Position numbers and translations under genes: made by a program
Notes under the pieces: generated by a model
Databases searched by the model: none
Seen by the model: the letters and a program-made list of their open reading frames with translations, nothing else
What the model was told of the DNA's origin: nothing
In this document: positions 34,013-42,829 of the stretch, piece by piece
Layout: every line of letters begins with the position of its first letter
How positions within the stretch are numbered: position 1 is the stretch's first letter
Assembly: GCF_018130145.1 (NCBI RefSeq)
Contig: NZ_JAFCMB010000015.1
Location: 62,001-126,000, forward strand
DNA: 64,000 nucleotides
Source of the DNA: Bradyrhizobium sp. AUGA SZCCT0176
GTDB lineage: Bacteria > Pseudomonadota > Alphaproteobacteria > Rhizobiales > Xanthobacteraceae
Direction: 5' to 3'

Positions 34013-35026
34013 ATGCAATATCGTCAACTCGGCCGCAGCGGCCTGAAGATTTCGCCGATCTGCCTGGGCACCATGATGTTCGGCGGGCCGACCGACGAGG
34101 CGACGTCGTCGCGGATCGTGGCGAAGGCACGCGAGGCCGGCATCAATTTCATCGACAGCGCCGACGCCTATAATGGCGGCAAGTCCGAGCAAGTGGTCGG
34201 CCGCGCCATTGCCAACGTCAGGCACAGCTGGGTGCTCGCAACAAAACTCGCCAACCAGATCGGCGACGATCCCAATTGCGGCGGGCTGTCGCGGCGCTGG
34301 GTGCTGCAGGCGGCGGAGGAGAGTTTGAAGCGGCTCGGCACCGACTATATCGACATCTACTATCTGCATAAGGAAGACCACTCGACGCCGTTGGAAGAGA
34401 CCGTGCGCGCGATGGGTGACCTGATGCGGCAGGGCAAGATTCGCTATTTCGGCGTTTCGAACTACCGCGCCTGGCGCGTCGCCGAGATCTGCAACATCTG
34501 CGATCGCAACGGCATCGACCGCCCGATCGTCAGCCAGCCCTATTACAACGCCATGAACCGGATGCCGGAGGTCGAGCACTTCCCGGCCTGCGGCTATTAC
34601 GGCCTCGGCATCGTGCCCTATAGCCCCTTGGCGCGCGGCGTGCTGACCGGCAAGTACCGTCCCGATACGGCGCCCGACAAGGACAGCCGCGCCGGCCGCA
34701 ACGACAAGCGCATGATGCAGACCGAATGGCGGCCGGAATCGCTGCAGCTCGCGCAGCAAATCAAGGAGCACGCCGAAGGGCGCGGCATCACCGCCGGGCA
34801 GTTCGCGGTGTCATGGGTGCTGAACTCGTCATTCGTGTCCGCCGTGATCGCCGGTCCCCGCACCGAGGAGCAGTGGGACGATTACCTGAAGGCGCTCGAC
34901 TATCGCTTCACCGCGGAGGACGAGGCGCTGATCGACCGGTTGGTCGCGAGTGGGCATCCATCCACACCGGGGTTCAACGATCCCGCCTATCCGATCGAGG
35001 GACGGCGCGCGCGCACCGCGACTTAA
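34013..35026 (+). CDS. Aldo/keto reductase (AKR11/YajO-like)
   Basis: 337 residues from ATG 34013, where homology begins (MQYRQLGRSGLKISPICLGT). Catalytic Asp and Tyr are in NFIDSADAYNGGKSE, Lys in LATKLANQIG, and the active-site His in YYLHKEDH. The C-terminus carries VIAGPRTEEQWDDYLKALDY, the cofactor-binding part. Distinct subfamily from the smaller AKR at 23858-24676. Cytoplasmic NADPH-dependent oxidoreductase of unknown substrate. Confidence 0.92.
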   Translation: MQYRQLGRSGLKISPICLGTMMFGGPTDEATSSRIVAKAREAGINFIDSADAYNGGKSEQVVGRAIANVRHSWVLATKLANQIGDDPNCGGLSRRWVLQAAEESLKRLGTDYIDIYYLHKEDHSTPLEETVRAMGDLMRQGKIRYFGVSNYRAWRVAEICNICDRNGIDRPIVSQPYYNAMNRMPEVEHFPACGYYGLGIVPYSPLARGVLTGKYRPDTAPDKDSRAGRNDKRMMQTEWRPESLQLAQQIKEHAEGRGITAGQFAVSWVLNSSFVSAVIAGPRTEEQWDDYLKALDYRFTAEDEALIDRLVASGHPSTPGFNDPAYPIEGRRARTAT

Positions 35027-35241
35027 ACGAAAGTCGCATACGCCATCGCCGCTTGCGAAATTTAATTCAGCGCCTTCGGAATAAATCCGGAAGCCGCCAT
35101 CGACGTTGTTCACCATCTGCCGCGTCGAAGCGTCGCATCTTCCCGAACATTCTTGCCAAACACCTGCGCAAGCCTTTGTCTCCCTTCCAATAATAAGGGG
35201 CGCATCCTTGGTTGGATCGCCGTCAAAACGGGGAGGAAACC

Positions 35242-36378
35242 ATGACGACATCCAAAAAGGACACCACTTCCAGCCGCCGCCGCTTCCTGAAAGCGGCCGC
35301 CGCGGGCGCTGCAGCAACGGTCGCGGCGCCCAGCGTCGTAAGCGCGCAAGGCGCGACCAGCATGCGCTTCCAAAGCACCTGGCCGGCCAAGGATATTTTC
35401 CACGAGTACGCGCTCGACTACGCCAAGAAGGTCAACGACATGACCGGCGGCGATCTCAAGATCGAGGTTCTGCCGGCCGGCGCCGTGGTGCCCGCCTTCG
35501 GCCTGCTCGAGGCGGTCTCGAAGGGTACGCTCGACGGTGGACACGGCGTGCTCGCCTATCATTACGGCAAGCAGAACGCGCTCGCGCTGTGGGGCTCCGG
35601 TCCCGGCTATGCGATGGACGCCAACATGCTGCTGGCCTGGCACAAGTACGGCGGCGGCAAGGAGCTTCTGGCCAAGCTGTACAGCTCGATCGGCGCCAAC
35701 GTCGTCTCATTCCCGTATGGGCCGATGCCGACCCAGCCGCTCGGCTGGTTCAAGAAGCCGGTCACCAAGGCCGACGACCTGAAGGGTATCAAGTTCCGGA
35801 CCGTCGGCATTTCGATCGACGTGTTCAGCGGCATGGGCGCTGCGGTCAACGCCTTGCCCGGCGGTGAAATCGTCGCCGCGCTCGACCGCGGCCTGCTCGA
35901 TGCCGCCGAATTCAACAACGCCACGTCGGACCGCGTCCTCGGCTTCCCCGACGTGTCCAAGATCTGCATGCTGCAGAGCTTCCACCAGAATGCCGAGCAG
36001 TTCGAGATCATGTTCAACAAGGACAAGTACGACGCGCTGCCGGCGAAGATCCGCGCGATCCTCGACAACGCCGCCGAAGCGGCCGGACAGGACATGGCCT
36101 GGAAGGCGATCGACCGGTACTCGAAAGACTACGCCGAGATGCAGACCAAGGATAACGTCAAGTTCTACAAGACCCCCGACTCGGTGCTGCAGGCGCAGCT
36201 CGATGTCTACGATCAGGTCGTCGAGAAAAAGTCGGCGGAAAATCCGCTGTTCAAGGAGATCGTGGCGTCCCAGCTGGCGTTCGCCAAGCGCGCGACGCAG
36301 TGGGAGCAGGACACGGTGGTGAACCGCCGGATGGCGTATAACCACTACTTCGGACCCAACGCCAAGAAGCGGACCTGA
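35242..36378 (+). CDS. TRAP transporter substrate-binding protein (DctP family)
   Basis: 378 residues from ATG 35242, with GGGGAGGAAAC just upstream. Tat-type signal SSRRRFLKAAAAGAAATVAA, and the mature part begins with RFQSTWPAKDIFHEYALDYA. The conserved ligand Arg is in LKGIKFRTVGISIDVF, then PGGEIVAALDRGLLDAAEFN. The length and Tat signal match TakP-like proteins that bind 2-oxoacids as sodium complexes. Genes for the small and large permeases follow, making a complete TRAP system. Confidence 0.93.
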   Translation: MTTSKKDTTSSRRRFLKAAAAGAAATVAAPSVVSAQGATSMRFQSTWPAKDIFHEYALDYAKKVNDMTGGDLKIEVLPAGAVVPAFGLLEAVSKGTLDGGHGVLAYHYGKQNALALWGSGPGYAMDANMLLAWHKYGGGKELLAKLYSSIGANVVSFPYGPMPTQPLGWFKKPVTKADDLKGIKFRTVGISIDVFSGMGAAVNALPGGEIVAALDRGLLDAAEFNNATSDRVLGFPDVSKICMLQSFHQNAEQFEIMFNKDKYDALPAKIRAILDNAAEAAGQDMAWKAIDRYSKDYAEMQTKDNVKFYKTPDSVLQAQLDVYDQVVEKKSAENPLFKEIVASQLAFAKRATQWEQDTVVNRRMAYNHYFGPNAKKRT

Positions 36379-36397
36379 GGTAATAGAATCGACCAGC

Positions 36398-36435
36398 AGA
36401 CCCCGTCCGGGATGGCAATCCCGGGCGGGGTCTTG
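36398..36435 (+). terminator. Hairpin between the TRAP binding protein and permease genes
   Basis: A 15-bp stem (36399-36413 with 36418-36432, one G-T pair) closes on GGCA and is followed by TTGTAT. Position between dctP- and dctQ-type genes suggests partial termination that would give more binding protein than permease. Confidence 0.65.
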
Positions 36436-36593
36436 TATCGTCGGCTGGCCATCGCCTGCGCATTCACGACGTGAACGCGCTCCGACGCGGCGCCGGATCT
36501 CAGGTCGGCCATTACGCCCGGCTTCGCCCGGATCATTCCTGTACCAAGTAGCAGCCCTTTATTGAGTAGCCCGTACCAAGCAGTCCAGATTTC

Positions 36594-37262
36594 ATGAACA
36601 GCGACCGTTTTCTGCATACCATCGACGGCATCAGCACCTTTGCCGGCAAGGCCGCCGCCTGGCTGGTGATGGGCCTGATGCTTCTCGTCTGCGCCGAGGT
36701 TTTCAAGCGCTACATCCTGAACATGCCGACCGCCTGGATCTTCGATGCGTCGAACATGATGTACGGCGCGGCGTTCATGCTCGGCGGCGCTTATACGCTG
36801 GCGCAGAACGCCCATGTCCGCGGCGACTTTCTCTACTCCTCGATGCGCCCGCGCACCCAGGCCGGGCTCGATCTGGTGCTTTACATCGTGTTTTTCCTGC
36901 CCGGGATCGCGGCGCTGGCCTATGCGGGCTGGGACTACGCCGCGCTGTCATGGCGCATCAACGAGCACTCCAACGTGACCGCGGACGGACCGCCGGTCTA
37001 TCATTTCAAGGCGATGATCCCGCTGGCGGGCATATTGCTGTTGCTGCAAGGGTCCGCTGAAATCGCGCGCTGCGTCATCTGCCTCAAGACCGGCGTGTGG
37101 CCGAGCCGCCTCAAGGATGTCAGCGAAATCGACGTCGTCGAGGAGCAACTGGCGCTGAGCGAGCATGTCGACGACGAAGCGCGCCGAAGCGCGATCGAGC
37201 ATGCGCAGAACATCGAGGAGAGCGCGCGCCAGCGCGGCTTGGGCGGGGACGTGCAGCGATGA
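36594..37262 (+). CDS. TRAP transporter small permease (DctQ family)
   Basis: 222 residues with four hydrophobic helices in the first 160 residues and the typical EVFKRYILNMPTAWIFDASN start of the DctQ domain, followed by HVRGDFLYSSM. The last 60 residues form a charged helical tail, longer than in most DctQ proteins. The stop overlaps the large-permease ATG (ATGA at 37259-37262). Confidence 0.9.
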   Translation: MNSDRFLHTIDGISTFAGKAAAWLVMGLMLLVCAEVFKRYILNMPTAWIFDASNMMYGAAFMLGGAYTLAQNAHVRGDFLYSSMRPRTQAGLDLVLYIVFFLPGIAALAYAGWDYAALSWRINEHSNVTADGPPVYHFKAMIPLAGILLLLQGSAEIARCVICLKTGVWPSRLKDVSEIDVVEEQLALSEHVDDEARRSAIEHAQNIEESARQRGLGGDVQR

Positions 37263-39127
37263 GCGATCCGGCACTCGGGCTTTTGATGCTCGGACTCATC
37301 GTCGTCGTCATCATCATGGGTTTCCCCACGGCGTTCACGCTGATGGGGCTCGGCATGTTCTTCGGCTTCTTCGCCTATTACCGCGCCGGCGAATCCTGGG
37401 CCGACAACCACATCTTCGACCTGATGGTCCAGCGCACCTATGGCGCGATGACCAACGACGTCCTGATTTCCATCCCGCTGTTCGTCCTGATGGGCTACGT
37501 GATGGAACGCGGCGCGCTGGTGGACAAGATGTTCTACGCGATCCAGCTGGCGTTCCGGCGCGTGCCGGCAGCGCTCGCGGTCGCCTCGTTGATCGTCTGC
37601 ACCTTCTGGGGCATTGCCTCCGGCCTCGTCGGCGCCGTCGTGGTGCTGATGGGCGTCATCGCCTTCAACCCGATGCTCAAGGCCGGCTATGACGTGAAAC
37701 TCGCCTCCGGCGTCATCACCGCCGGCGGCACGCTCGGTATCCTGATCCCGCCCTCGGTCATGATCATCGTCTATGCGGCGGTCGCCGGGCAGTCGGTGGT
37801 GAAGCTGTACGCCGCGGCGATGTTTCCGAGTTTCTTCCTGGCGTTCCTCTACCTCGTCTACATCATCGGCTGGGCGCTGATTAACCCCAAAATCGCGCCG
37901 AAGCTGCCGGAGAGCGAAACCCGGGTGCCGGTGCGGCCGTGGGTGACGCAGATCCAGCAGCTCTATTCGCGCAAGATGCTGCCGGCATTGCTGGCCGCGA
38001 CTGTGGCCCCGTCGCGGGCCCTTGCCATCACGGTGGATGGCGCGCGGCTCGGCTACGGCACGATCCTCAAGAGCCTGTCGTTCGTGCTGGTGCCGCTGGT
38101 CATGACGCTCGGTACCCTGTGGGGCATCTGGTGGTACGTCGTGATCCACCAGCAGCCGGACGCGCCCACCGCCATCGAGCGCAGCGAGGCTCCGACCCCG
38201 CTCGGACAGGGCGCGCCGAGCAGCGAGCCGGTCGAGGAAAAGCTTCAGGAACTGGGCAGCTCGGTCCAGCAGTCCGGCGCGGCCAAAAAGGGCGAACCGG
38301 AAGTGCTGCAGCAGATGGGTAATCTGCAGAGCGAAACCGCCGCTCCGCCGTCGGCGTCCGGTCCGCCGGAAGGCTTCTATCTGTACTTCGGGTTCACGGC
38401 CGCCGTCCTGCTGCTGCTGCTGTTCTACTATTACGCGATCATGGAGGCCGAACAGTTCGAGGTGCTGCGGCTGTTGATCACCTCGGTGATGCCGCTTGGC
38501 CTGCTGACCGTGGTCGTGCTCGCCGTGATCCTGTTCGGCATCACGACCGCCACGGAATCGGCGGCGGTGGGCGCCGCCGGCGCCTTCCTGCTGGCGTTCC
38601 ATGCCCGCACGCTGAACTGGAAAAAAACCAAGGAGGCGGTGTTCCTCACCCTCAAGACCACGTCGATGGTGTGCTGGCTGTTCGTCGGCTCGGCGCTGTT
38701 CTCGGCGGTGTTCGCTATACTCGGCGGCCAGGCGCTGCTGGAGAGCTGGGTGCTGTCGCTCAACCTGACACCGGTCCAGTTCATGATCCTGTCGCAGGCG
38801 ATCATCTTCGTGCTGGGCTGGCCGCTGGAATGGACCGAGATCATCGTGATCTTCGTGCCGATCTTCCTGCCGATGCTGAAGCACTTCAGCGTCGATCCGA
38901 TCCTGTGGGGCGTGCTGGTGTTCGTGAACCTGCAGGCCGCCTTCCTGTCGCCGCCGGTGGCGATGTCGGCGTTCTACCTGAAAGGCGTCGCGCCCAAGCA
39001 CGTCACGCTGAACCAGATCTTTTCCGGCATGATGCCTTACATGTTCATCGTGATCATCTGCATGGTCATCATGTATATGTGGCCGGGAATGACGCTGTGG
39101 CTGCCGAAATATCTGTACGGCGGCTAG
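37259..39127 (+). CDS. TRAP transporter large permease (DctM family) with long central insertion
   Basis: 622 residues, against about 430 for ordinary DctM. The N-terminal block (1-225) carries MGFPTAFTLMGLGMFFGF, IPLFVLMGYVMERG and GTLGILIPPSVMIIVYA; the C-terminal block (about 430-622) holds GITTATESAAVGAAGAF and FLSPPVAMSAFYLKGVAP. Between them are extra membrane segments and a soluble Pro/Gln/Ser-rich loop (about 300-380). Part of the TRAP system with the two preceding genes. Long variants occur in this branch; the loop's role is unknown. Confidence 0.9.
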   Translation: MSDPALGLLMLGLIVVVIIMGFPTAFTLMGLGMFFGFFAYYRAGESWADNHIFDLMVQRTYGAMTNDVLISIPLFVLMGYVMERGALVDKMFYAIQLAFRRVPAALAVASLIVCTFWGIASGLVGAVVVLMGVIAFNPMLKAGYDVKLASGVITAGGTLGILIPPSVMIIVYAAVAGQSVVKLYAAAMFPSFFLAFLYLVYIIGWALINPKIAPKLPESETRVPVRPWVTQIQQLYSRKMLPALLAATVAPSRALAITVDGARLGYGTILKSLSFVLVPLVMTLGTLWGIWWYVVIHQQPDAPTAIERSEAPTPLGQGAPSSEPVEEKLQELGSSVQQSGAAKKGEPEVLQQMGNLQSETAAPPSASGPPEGFYLYFGFTAAVLLLLLFYYYAIMEAEQFEVLRLLITSVMPLGLLTVVVLAVILFGITTATESAAVGAAGAFLLAFHARTLNWKKTKEAVFLTLKTTSMVCWLFVGSALFSAVFAILGGQALLESWVLSLNLTPVQFMILSQAIIFVLGWPLEWTEIIVIFVPIFLPMLKHFSVDPILWGVLVFVNLQAAFLSPPVAMSAFYLKGVAPKHVTLNQIFSGMMPYMFIVIICMVIMYMWPGMTLWLPKYLYGG

Positions 39128-39224
39128 GCCGGGGGACGCGGGTTCCAGGGTTAGCGGGAACAACGGCCTCAATGGGCCGTTGTCTCCTGCGGTGACCGCA
39201 GCCGCAAACCAGCGGAGGATTCCG

Positions 39225-39326
39225 ATGGAACCGATCCTGGGTTTTGAACCGGTCCTGTTTGTTATCGTCGTGGTGCTGCTGTTTGGTGGCGGGAGCTATT
39301 GGGGCCGGCGTCACGGCCATTGGTGA
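39225..39326 (+). CDS. 33-residue membrane peptide
   Basis: ATG at 39225 with GCGGAGGAT six bases upstream, a strong ribosome binding site. The product MEPILGFEPVLFVIVVVLLF continues GGGSYWGRRHGHW: one transmembrane helix followed by a short, positively charged end. It stops six bases before the DUF1488 gene start, so the two are likely cotranscribed. Such small single-helix proteins are often missed by gene finders. Confidence 0.65.
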   Translation: MEPILGFEPVLFVIVVVLLFGGGSYWGRRHGHW

Positions 39327-39331
39327 GCACG

Positions 39332-39592
39332 ATGATCGATTTTCCGAACCATAGCCGAAGCTATGACCACACAAGGCGCGCCGTGCGGTTTTGGGGCTAC
39401 GACAGCGCGATCGAGGCCTCGTTCTATGTCAACGAGGAGGCGCTGGCGCGAATCCAGCCGGACGTGCCGCTCGATGAATCGGGCTTTCTGAACGCGTTCG
39501 ACGCCAACCGCGACAAGATCTGCGCCGCAGCCGCCCGCGTTTACGTGCGCGGCAGCCGCGGCTCTTACGATCTCGGGGTGGCAAACTTCTAA
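39332..39592 (+). CDS. DUF1488 family protein
   Basis: 86 residues from ATG 39332. The sequence YDHTRRAVRFWGYDSAIEASF and the following VNEEALARIQPDVPLDE match the small DUF1488 family of proteobacteria. It is cytoplasmic and of unknown function. Probably in one transcript with the 33-residue membrane peptide. Confidence 0.82.
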   Translation: MIDFPNHSRSYDHTRRAVRFWGYDSAIEASFYVNEEALARIQPDVPLDESGFLNAFDANRDKICAAAARVYVRGSRGSYDLGVANF

Positions 39593-39606
39593 AGGAAGGT
39601 GCGACC

Positions 39607-39834
39607 TCAATCCGCCGGGCACAGCCCTTCCTCGATCGCGGCCGACTGCAATTGGCCGGCGTCGGTGACGCCTGCCGCGGCGGTCGCCAGGATGCGCGAC
39701 GCCATCTTCACCTTGATTGCCGGCGTGGCTGGCTTGCCCGACGTGCTGTCGACATGGGCGGAAGCCAGTTCCAGCACCGATCTCATCATTGAAACCAGTT
39801 CCGGATTGAAGTTGTTCGGCGAAATCTTGGTCAT
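39607..39834 (-). CDS. Conserved hypothetical protein (75 residues)
   Basis: The ATG at 39834 has GGGAG five bases upstream; an in-frame GTG two codons earlier is less likely. The product MTKISPNNFNPELVSMMRSV is helical, with a C-terminal GLCPAD. I do not recognise a named family. It is convergent with the DUF1488 gene, 14 bases apart. Confidence 0.65.
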   Translation of the reverse strand: MTKISPNNFNPELVSMMRSVLELASAHVDSTSGKPATPAIKVKMASRILATAAAGVTDAGQLQSAAIEEGLCPAD

Positions 39835-40033
39835 GCGCACTCCCGTTGGCGCTCATGTAGCGCAGCAACGTGACTCCAATACGACCCTGGTGTGAAGGAT
39901 CGCCATAGAGGTTAAGGATTGCGCGGCCTCGGGCCTCAATCGTTGGACGAACAGTCATTCGCGGTCCGGATCTGAAACTTCAATTGACGACAATTTCCAC
40001 CTAATCAATCATAGGTTTGGACTGGAGGGCCCA

Positions 40034-40738
40034 ATGTCTACCAATAAGCTGACGCTTAGATTCCGCTGTCCGGCAGAGCTTGAAGGAGAGCTGCCACGGC
40101 CCGTGCCGGCGAACCAGGGTGTTCCCGACTGGCTCAAGATGATGCCGGCAAAAGCTTTCAGCGACATCAACTTGCGCGACGAGGAAACGATAAAGCGGTG
40201 CCCGCCTTTCGTCGATGCGATGACCTGCGGCTTTCTGATCCCGCTGGTCTGCGACCTGAGGATCGAGAACGGCCAGATCACCTGGGACAACGAACTCCCC
40301 CCGGGATCTCTCGATTTTCCCCGTTCACCGATCGGATTTCACGACAAGGGACAGGTTACCGGTACGCCGCTTTTCGATTCCGATCGCTTCATCATCAAAT
40401 TCCACAATCTGTGGACCATCGAGGCCCCGGAAGGCTATGCGCTGTTCTTCACACATCCCGTCAATCGTTTTGATCTGCCATTCACCACGCTAAGCGGGCT
40501 GGTCGATTGCGACCGTTATACCGATACCTGGATACATTTTCCGGCGCACTGGCATGACACAAATTTCCGGGGCATCCTCCCGAAGGGCACGCCCATAGCC
40601 CAGTGCATTCCAGTCAAGCGGGAAAGCTGGGTTTGCGAAACTTCGTCGTTCACGCCGGAAGAGACGCAGCAGGCTCGCGAATTCCGGGACACGATGCGAG
40701 GGGAGTCCGGATTGTACAGGCGGCAATTCAGGGCGTAG
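40034..40738 (+). CDS. Uncharacterised protein
   Basis: 234 residues; ATG 40034 with GGAGGG upstream. No signal peptide. Conserved-looking features are PDWLKMMPAKAF, CPPFVDAMTCGFLIPLVCDL, a Trp/Phe-rich core and GYALFFTHPVNRFDLPF. The composition suggests a soluble beta-rich fold, but no catalytic motif stands out and I cannot name a family. It is tail-to-tail with the TPR gene, separated by four bases. Confidence 0.65.
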   Translation: MSTNKLTLRFRCPAELEGELPRPVPANQGVPDWLKMMPAKAFSDINLRDEETIKRCPPFVDAMTCGFLIPLVCDLRIENGQITWDNELPPGSLDFPRSPIGFHDKGQVTGTPLFDSDRFIIKFHNLWTIEAPEGYALFFTHPVNRFDLPFTTLSGLVDCDRYTDTWIHFPAHWHDTNFRGILPKGTPIAQCIPVKRESWVCETSSFTPEETQQAREFRDTMRGESGLYRRQFRA

Positions 40739-40742
40739 CCGC

Positions 40743-41603
40743 TCAGTTCGATTCTCCACCCAGGAATTTCGCCGCCGCGCTGGGGCGGAAGAAGAAGCGG
40801 CCGTGAGACGAAGCGGCAAGCACGTAGGCGGCGCGGCCAAGCAGGTGGGGTCTTCCGCGCATGACGGCACGTAAGGCCGTCTCGGCGCCATCACGGTCGC
40901 CCATCTCCAGCAGGCACGCGGCGAGGTTGGCGCGGGCCAAAGCGTCCTCTGGACGCAGACCGAGCGCGTGACGGAATTTATCGGCGGCTGCGGCGTAGTC
41001 TCGCTCATAGAGCAGGGCCAGCGCGAGTTCTGTCAAAATATCCGGACGTCCCGGAGCCGCGTCGTGAGCGACCATCAGGATGGTGCGAGCCTTTGAGGAC
41101 TCATGGTTTTGCAGAAACAGGCGCCCCAGATCGACCTTCAAGTCGATGCTCTCGGGCGCCAGCGAAAGGCCTTCCTCGACGATCCTGATGGCCTCGTTGA
41201 GTTTGCCGGCCTTGGCAAGCTGACCTGCGAGCTCCTGAAAGGCAGGCAAATACGGTGGACGCCGCGCGGCGGTGCGCCGCAATTGCTCGATCCCATCCGC
41301 CGAGCGTTCCGAACTACACAAGGCTGCGCCAAGCAGTGTTTCAACCTCCGCATCGCTGCCGCGGCGAGCGGCTTTTTCGAGCGGCACAATCGCCTCACCC
41401 GCACGATTCTGATTGATCAGGGCATGAGCCAGAATGAGCACCGCGCTCCTGTCGGTGCGGTTCGATTTGAGGATTTCGGCTGCAAGTTGCTGTGCCCGGC
41501 CGAACTGCCGCATCTGCAGCGCCAGTGAGGCTTGCTGAAGCGCCTGCGCACGGGAATTGTTGTGGCCGCCACTCACGGCATCGCCTGTGCGAGGTGCGAA
41601 CAC
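40743..41603 (-). CDS. Tetratricopeptide-repeat protein
   Basis: 286 residues opening at a GTG (41603); a second GTG 27 bases downstream is also possible. At least five TPR units are visible, for example AVLILAHALINQNRAGEAIV, AEVETLLGAALCSSERSADG, PAFQELAGQLAKAGKLNEAI and ALARANLAACLLEMGDRDGA. TPR proteins scaffold protein contacts. No signal peptide or fused enzyme domain. Its partner is unknown; the convergent uncharacterised gene is the only close neighbour. Confidence 0.82.
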   Translation of the reverse strand: MFAPRTGDAVSGGHNNSRAQALQQASLALQMRQFGRAQQLAAEILKSNRTDRSAVLILAHALINQNRAGEAIVPLEKAARRGSDAEVETLLGAALCSSERSADGIEQLRRTAARRPPYLPAFQELAGQLAKAGKLNEAIRIVEEGLSLAPESIDLKVDLGRLFLQNHESSKARTILMVAHDAAPGRPDILTELALALLYERDYAAAADKFRHALGLRPEDALARANLAACLLEMGDRDGAETALRAVMRGRPHLLGRAAYVLAASSHGRFFFRPSAAAKFLGGESN

Positions 41604-41737
41604 CGCATCGCGCTTTTGCCCGGCCTCACGCCGAGCGCGCAGTAATGGAAGTTCAGCATTGCCCGGTTCCAGGTCCGTCGTCTTGCCCGCGGCGACACTG
41701 CCATTTCTGATTCAATTGTCAAACAACGATGAGGTTG

Positions 41738-42294
41738 CAGATTCGCGTTCTCGCGGCGCGATGCGCCCGAGTTTTGCGTCACGCTCCGCCCTCGAATCCA
41801 GAGGGCGCAGGGAAGACCGGGTGCGCGCTGCACCCGCGGTCTCGTGTGCGATTGTGCTAAGAATGCTGCACACGAGCATACAGGGCAGCGGAGAACACCC
41901 GGCCTTCCCTGCGCAATGGCTTTACGGCTTATAACGCGCTCTCCCCGGTGAGACGGCCTCTATTGCCACCGTCGCCCCTCGGAAGCGTTAGCTCCCGCAG
42001 GACTTGACGCCGTTACGGGCGCCAGGACCACACGCTTTCGCCGTACGCTTCAGCCGCGACCGTCAATCGCAACCTCAGCGTCCACCGCAACCCGCCCCTC
42101 GTCGTGACGACGGCCGACGCCCTCTGAGTGGGACGGGATGGCGATAGATGCACACTGATTTGGGTCGGATGGCAACAGGAATATTTTTGATTTTCGGAAA
42201 TTTTGGGCTTGACACGATTTCCGTAAATCGGAAGTGAGTTGCCCCGGCTTCGCCCAAGGCTACGTCGGGCGCGGCCGTCGGGTTGTTTTGTCGC
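41738..42294. repeat. Large structured dispersed repeat, copy 2 (about 555 bp)
   Basis: Same orientation and order as copy 1 at 14494-15026. Hairpin A: GCGCAGGGAAGACCGGGTG (41805-41823) with 41896-41914, and inner arms 41841-41849 with 41868-41876. Hairpin B: 42189-42201 with 42217-42229. Compared with copy 1 several arm positions changed on both sides so that pairing is kept. It contains an extra segment of about 30 bp near the right end (GCTTCGCCCAAGGCTACG). Confidence 0.85.
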
Positions 42295-42359
42295 AGTCCC
42301 GGCCGTCATTCCCCGCGGCCCATCTTTCGAAACATTAATTTCACCGCCAGCGTCCCGTA

Positions 42360-42716
42360 ATGGCGGGGCTGGTAATCCTGCGGCCGACCAACAAAGCGCG
42401 AGGTTTCGTTGTGGGACGTGCGTTGGAATACAATTTTACAACGCTGCGAATTTCCCGGGCCTATGTCAGCCTGGTGTCCCGCCCCGAGGGTGAGGCGATT
42501 TCCCTGGCGTGGATCGGAGACTATGAAATTCGCATGCACGCAGCCTCAGCAGCTTGCGCCGCAAGGCAGCCCCTTTTCATCGTCGAGATCTTCGACCATG
42601 ACGCGCAAATCTTTATTGACAGTCGCGCGTGCCACACCCTTGCGGAAGGCGCCGTCGCGTTCGACGAATTCCTGCATCTGGCGGAGCCGGTAGCAGGCGG
42701 ACCGCACGACAAGTAG
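42360..42716 (+). CDS. Possible small hypothetical protein
   Basis: A 118-codon frame from ATG 42360 with balanced composition (VGRALEYNFTTLRISRAYVS, then YEIRMHAASAACAARQPLFI and VEIFDHDAQIFID). No ribosome binding site is evident and the family is unknown. It sits between repeat copy 2 and another palindromic element, so it may be a gene remnant. Confidence 0.35.
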   Translation: MAGLVILRPTNKARGFVVGRALEYNFTTLRISRAYVSLVSRPEGEAISLAWIGDYEIRMHAASAACAARQPLFIVEIFDHDAQIFIDSRACHTLAEGAVAFDEFLHLAEPVAGGPHDK

Positions 42717-42722
42717 ACCGTC

Positions 42723-42829
42723 GGATGGGTAGAGCCAACGGCCTTCGGCCGGCCCGATGATAAACGCCGCGAAGCCCGTCGATGCTTGCACGGGGAGAGA
42801 TGATGGGTTTCGCTTCGCTCTACCCATCC
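42723..42829. repeat. GGATGGGTAGAGC palindromic element
   Basis: GGATGGGTAGAGC at the left pairs with GCTCTACCCATCC at the right, enclosing about 80 bases. The right end meets the stop codon of the nitrobindin-like gene. Confidence 0.75.

Noticed and set aside
37001..39172. 723-codon antisense frame opposite the TRAP permeases
   Set aside because: His/Arg/Asp/Gln-rich low-complexity sequence; a shadow of the membrane-protein codons.
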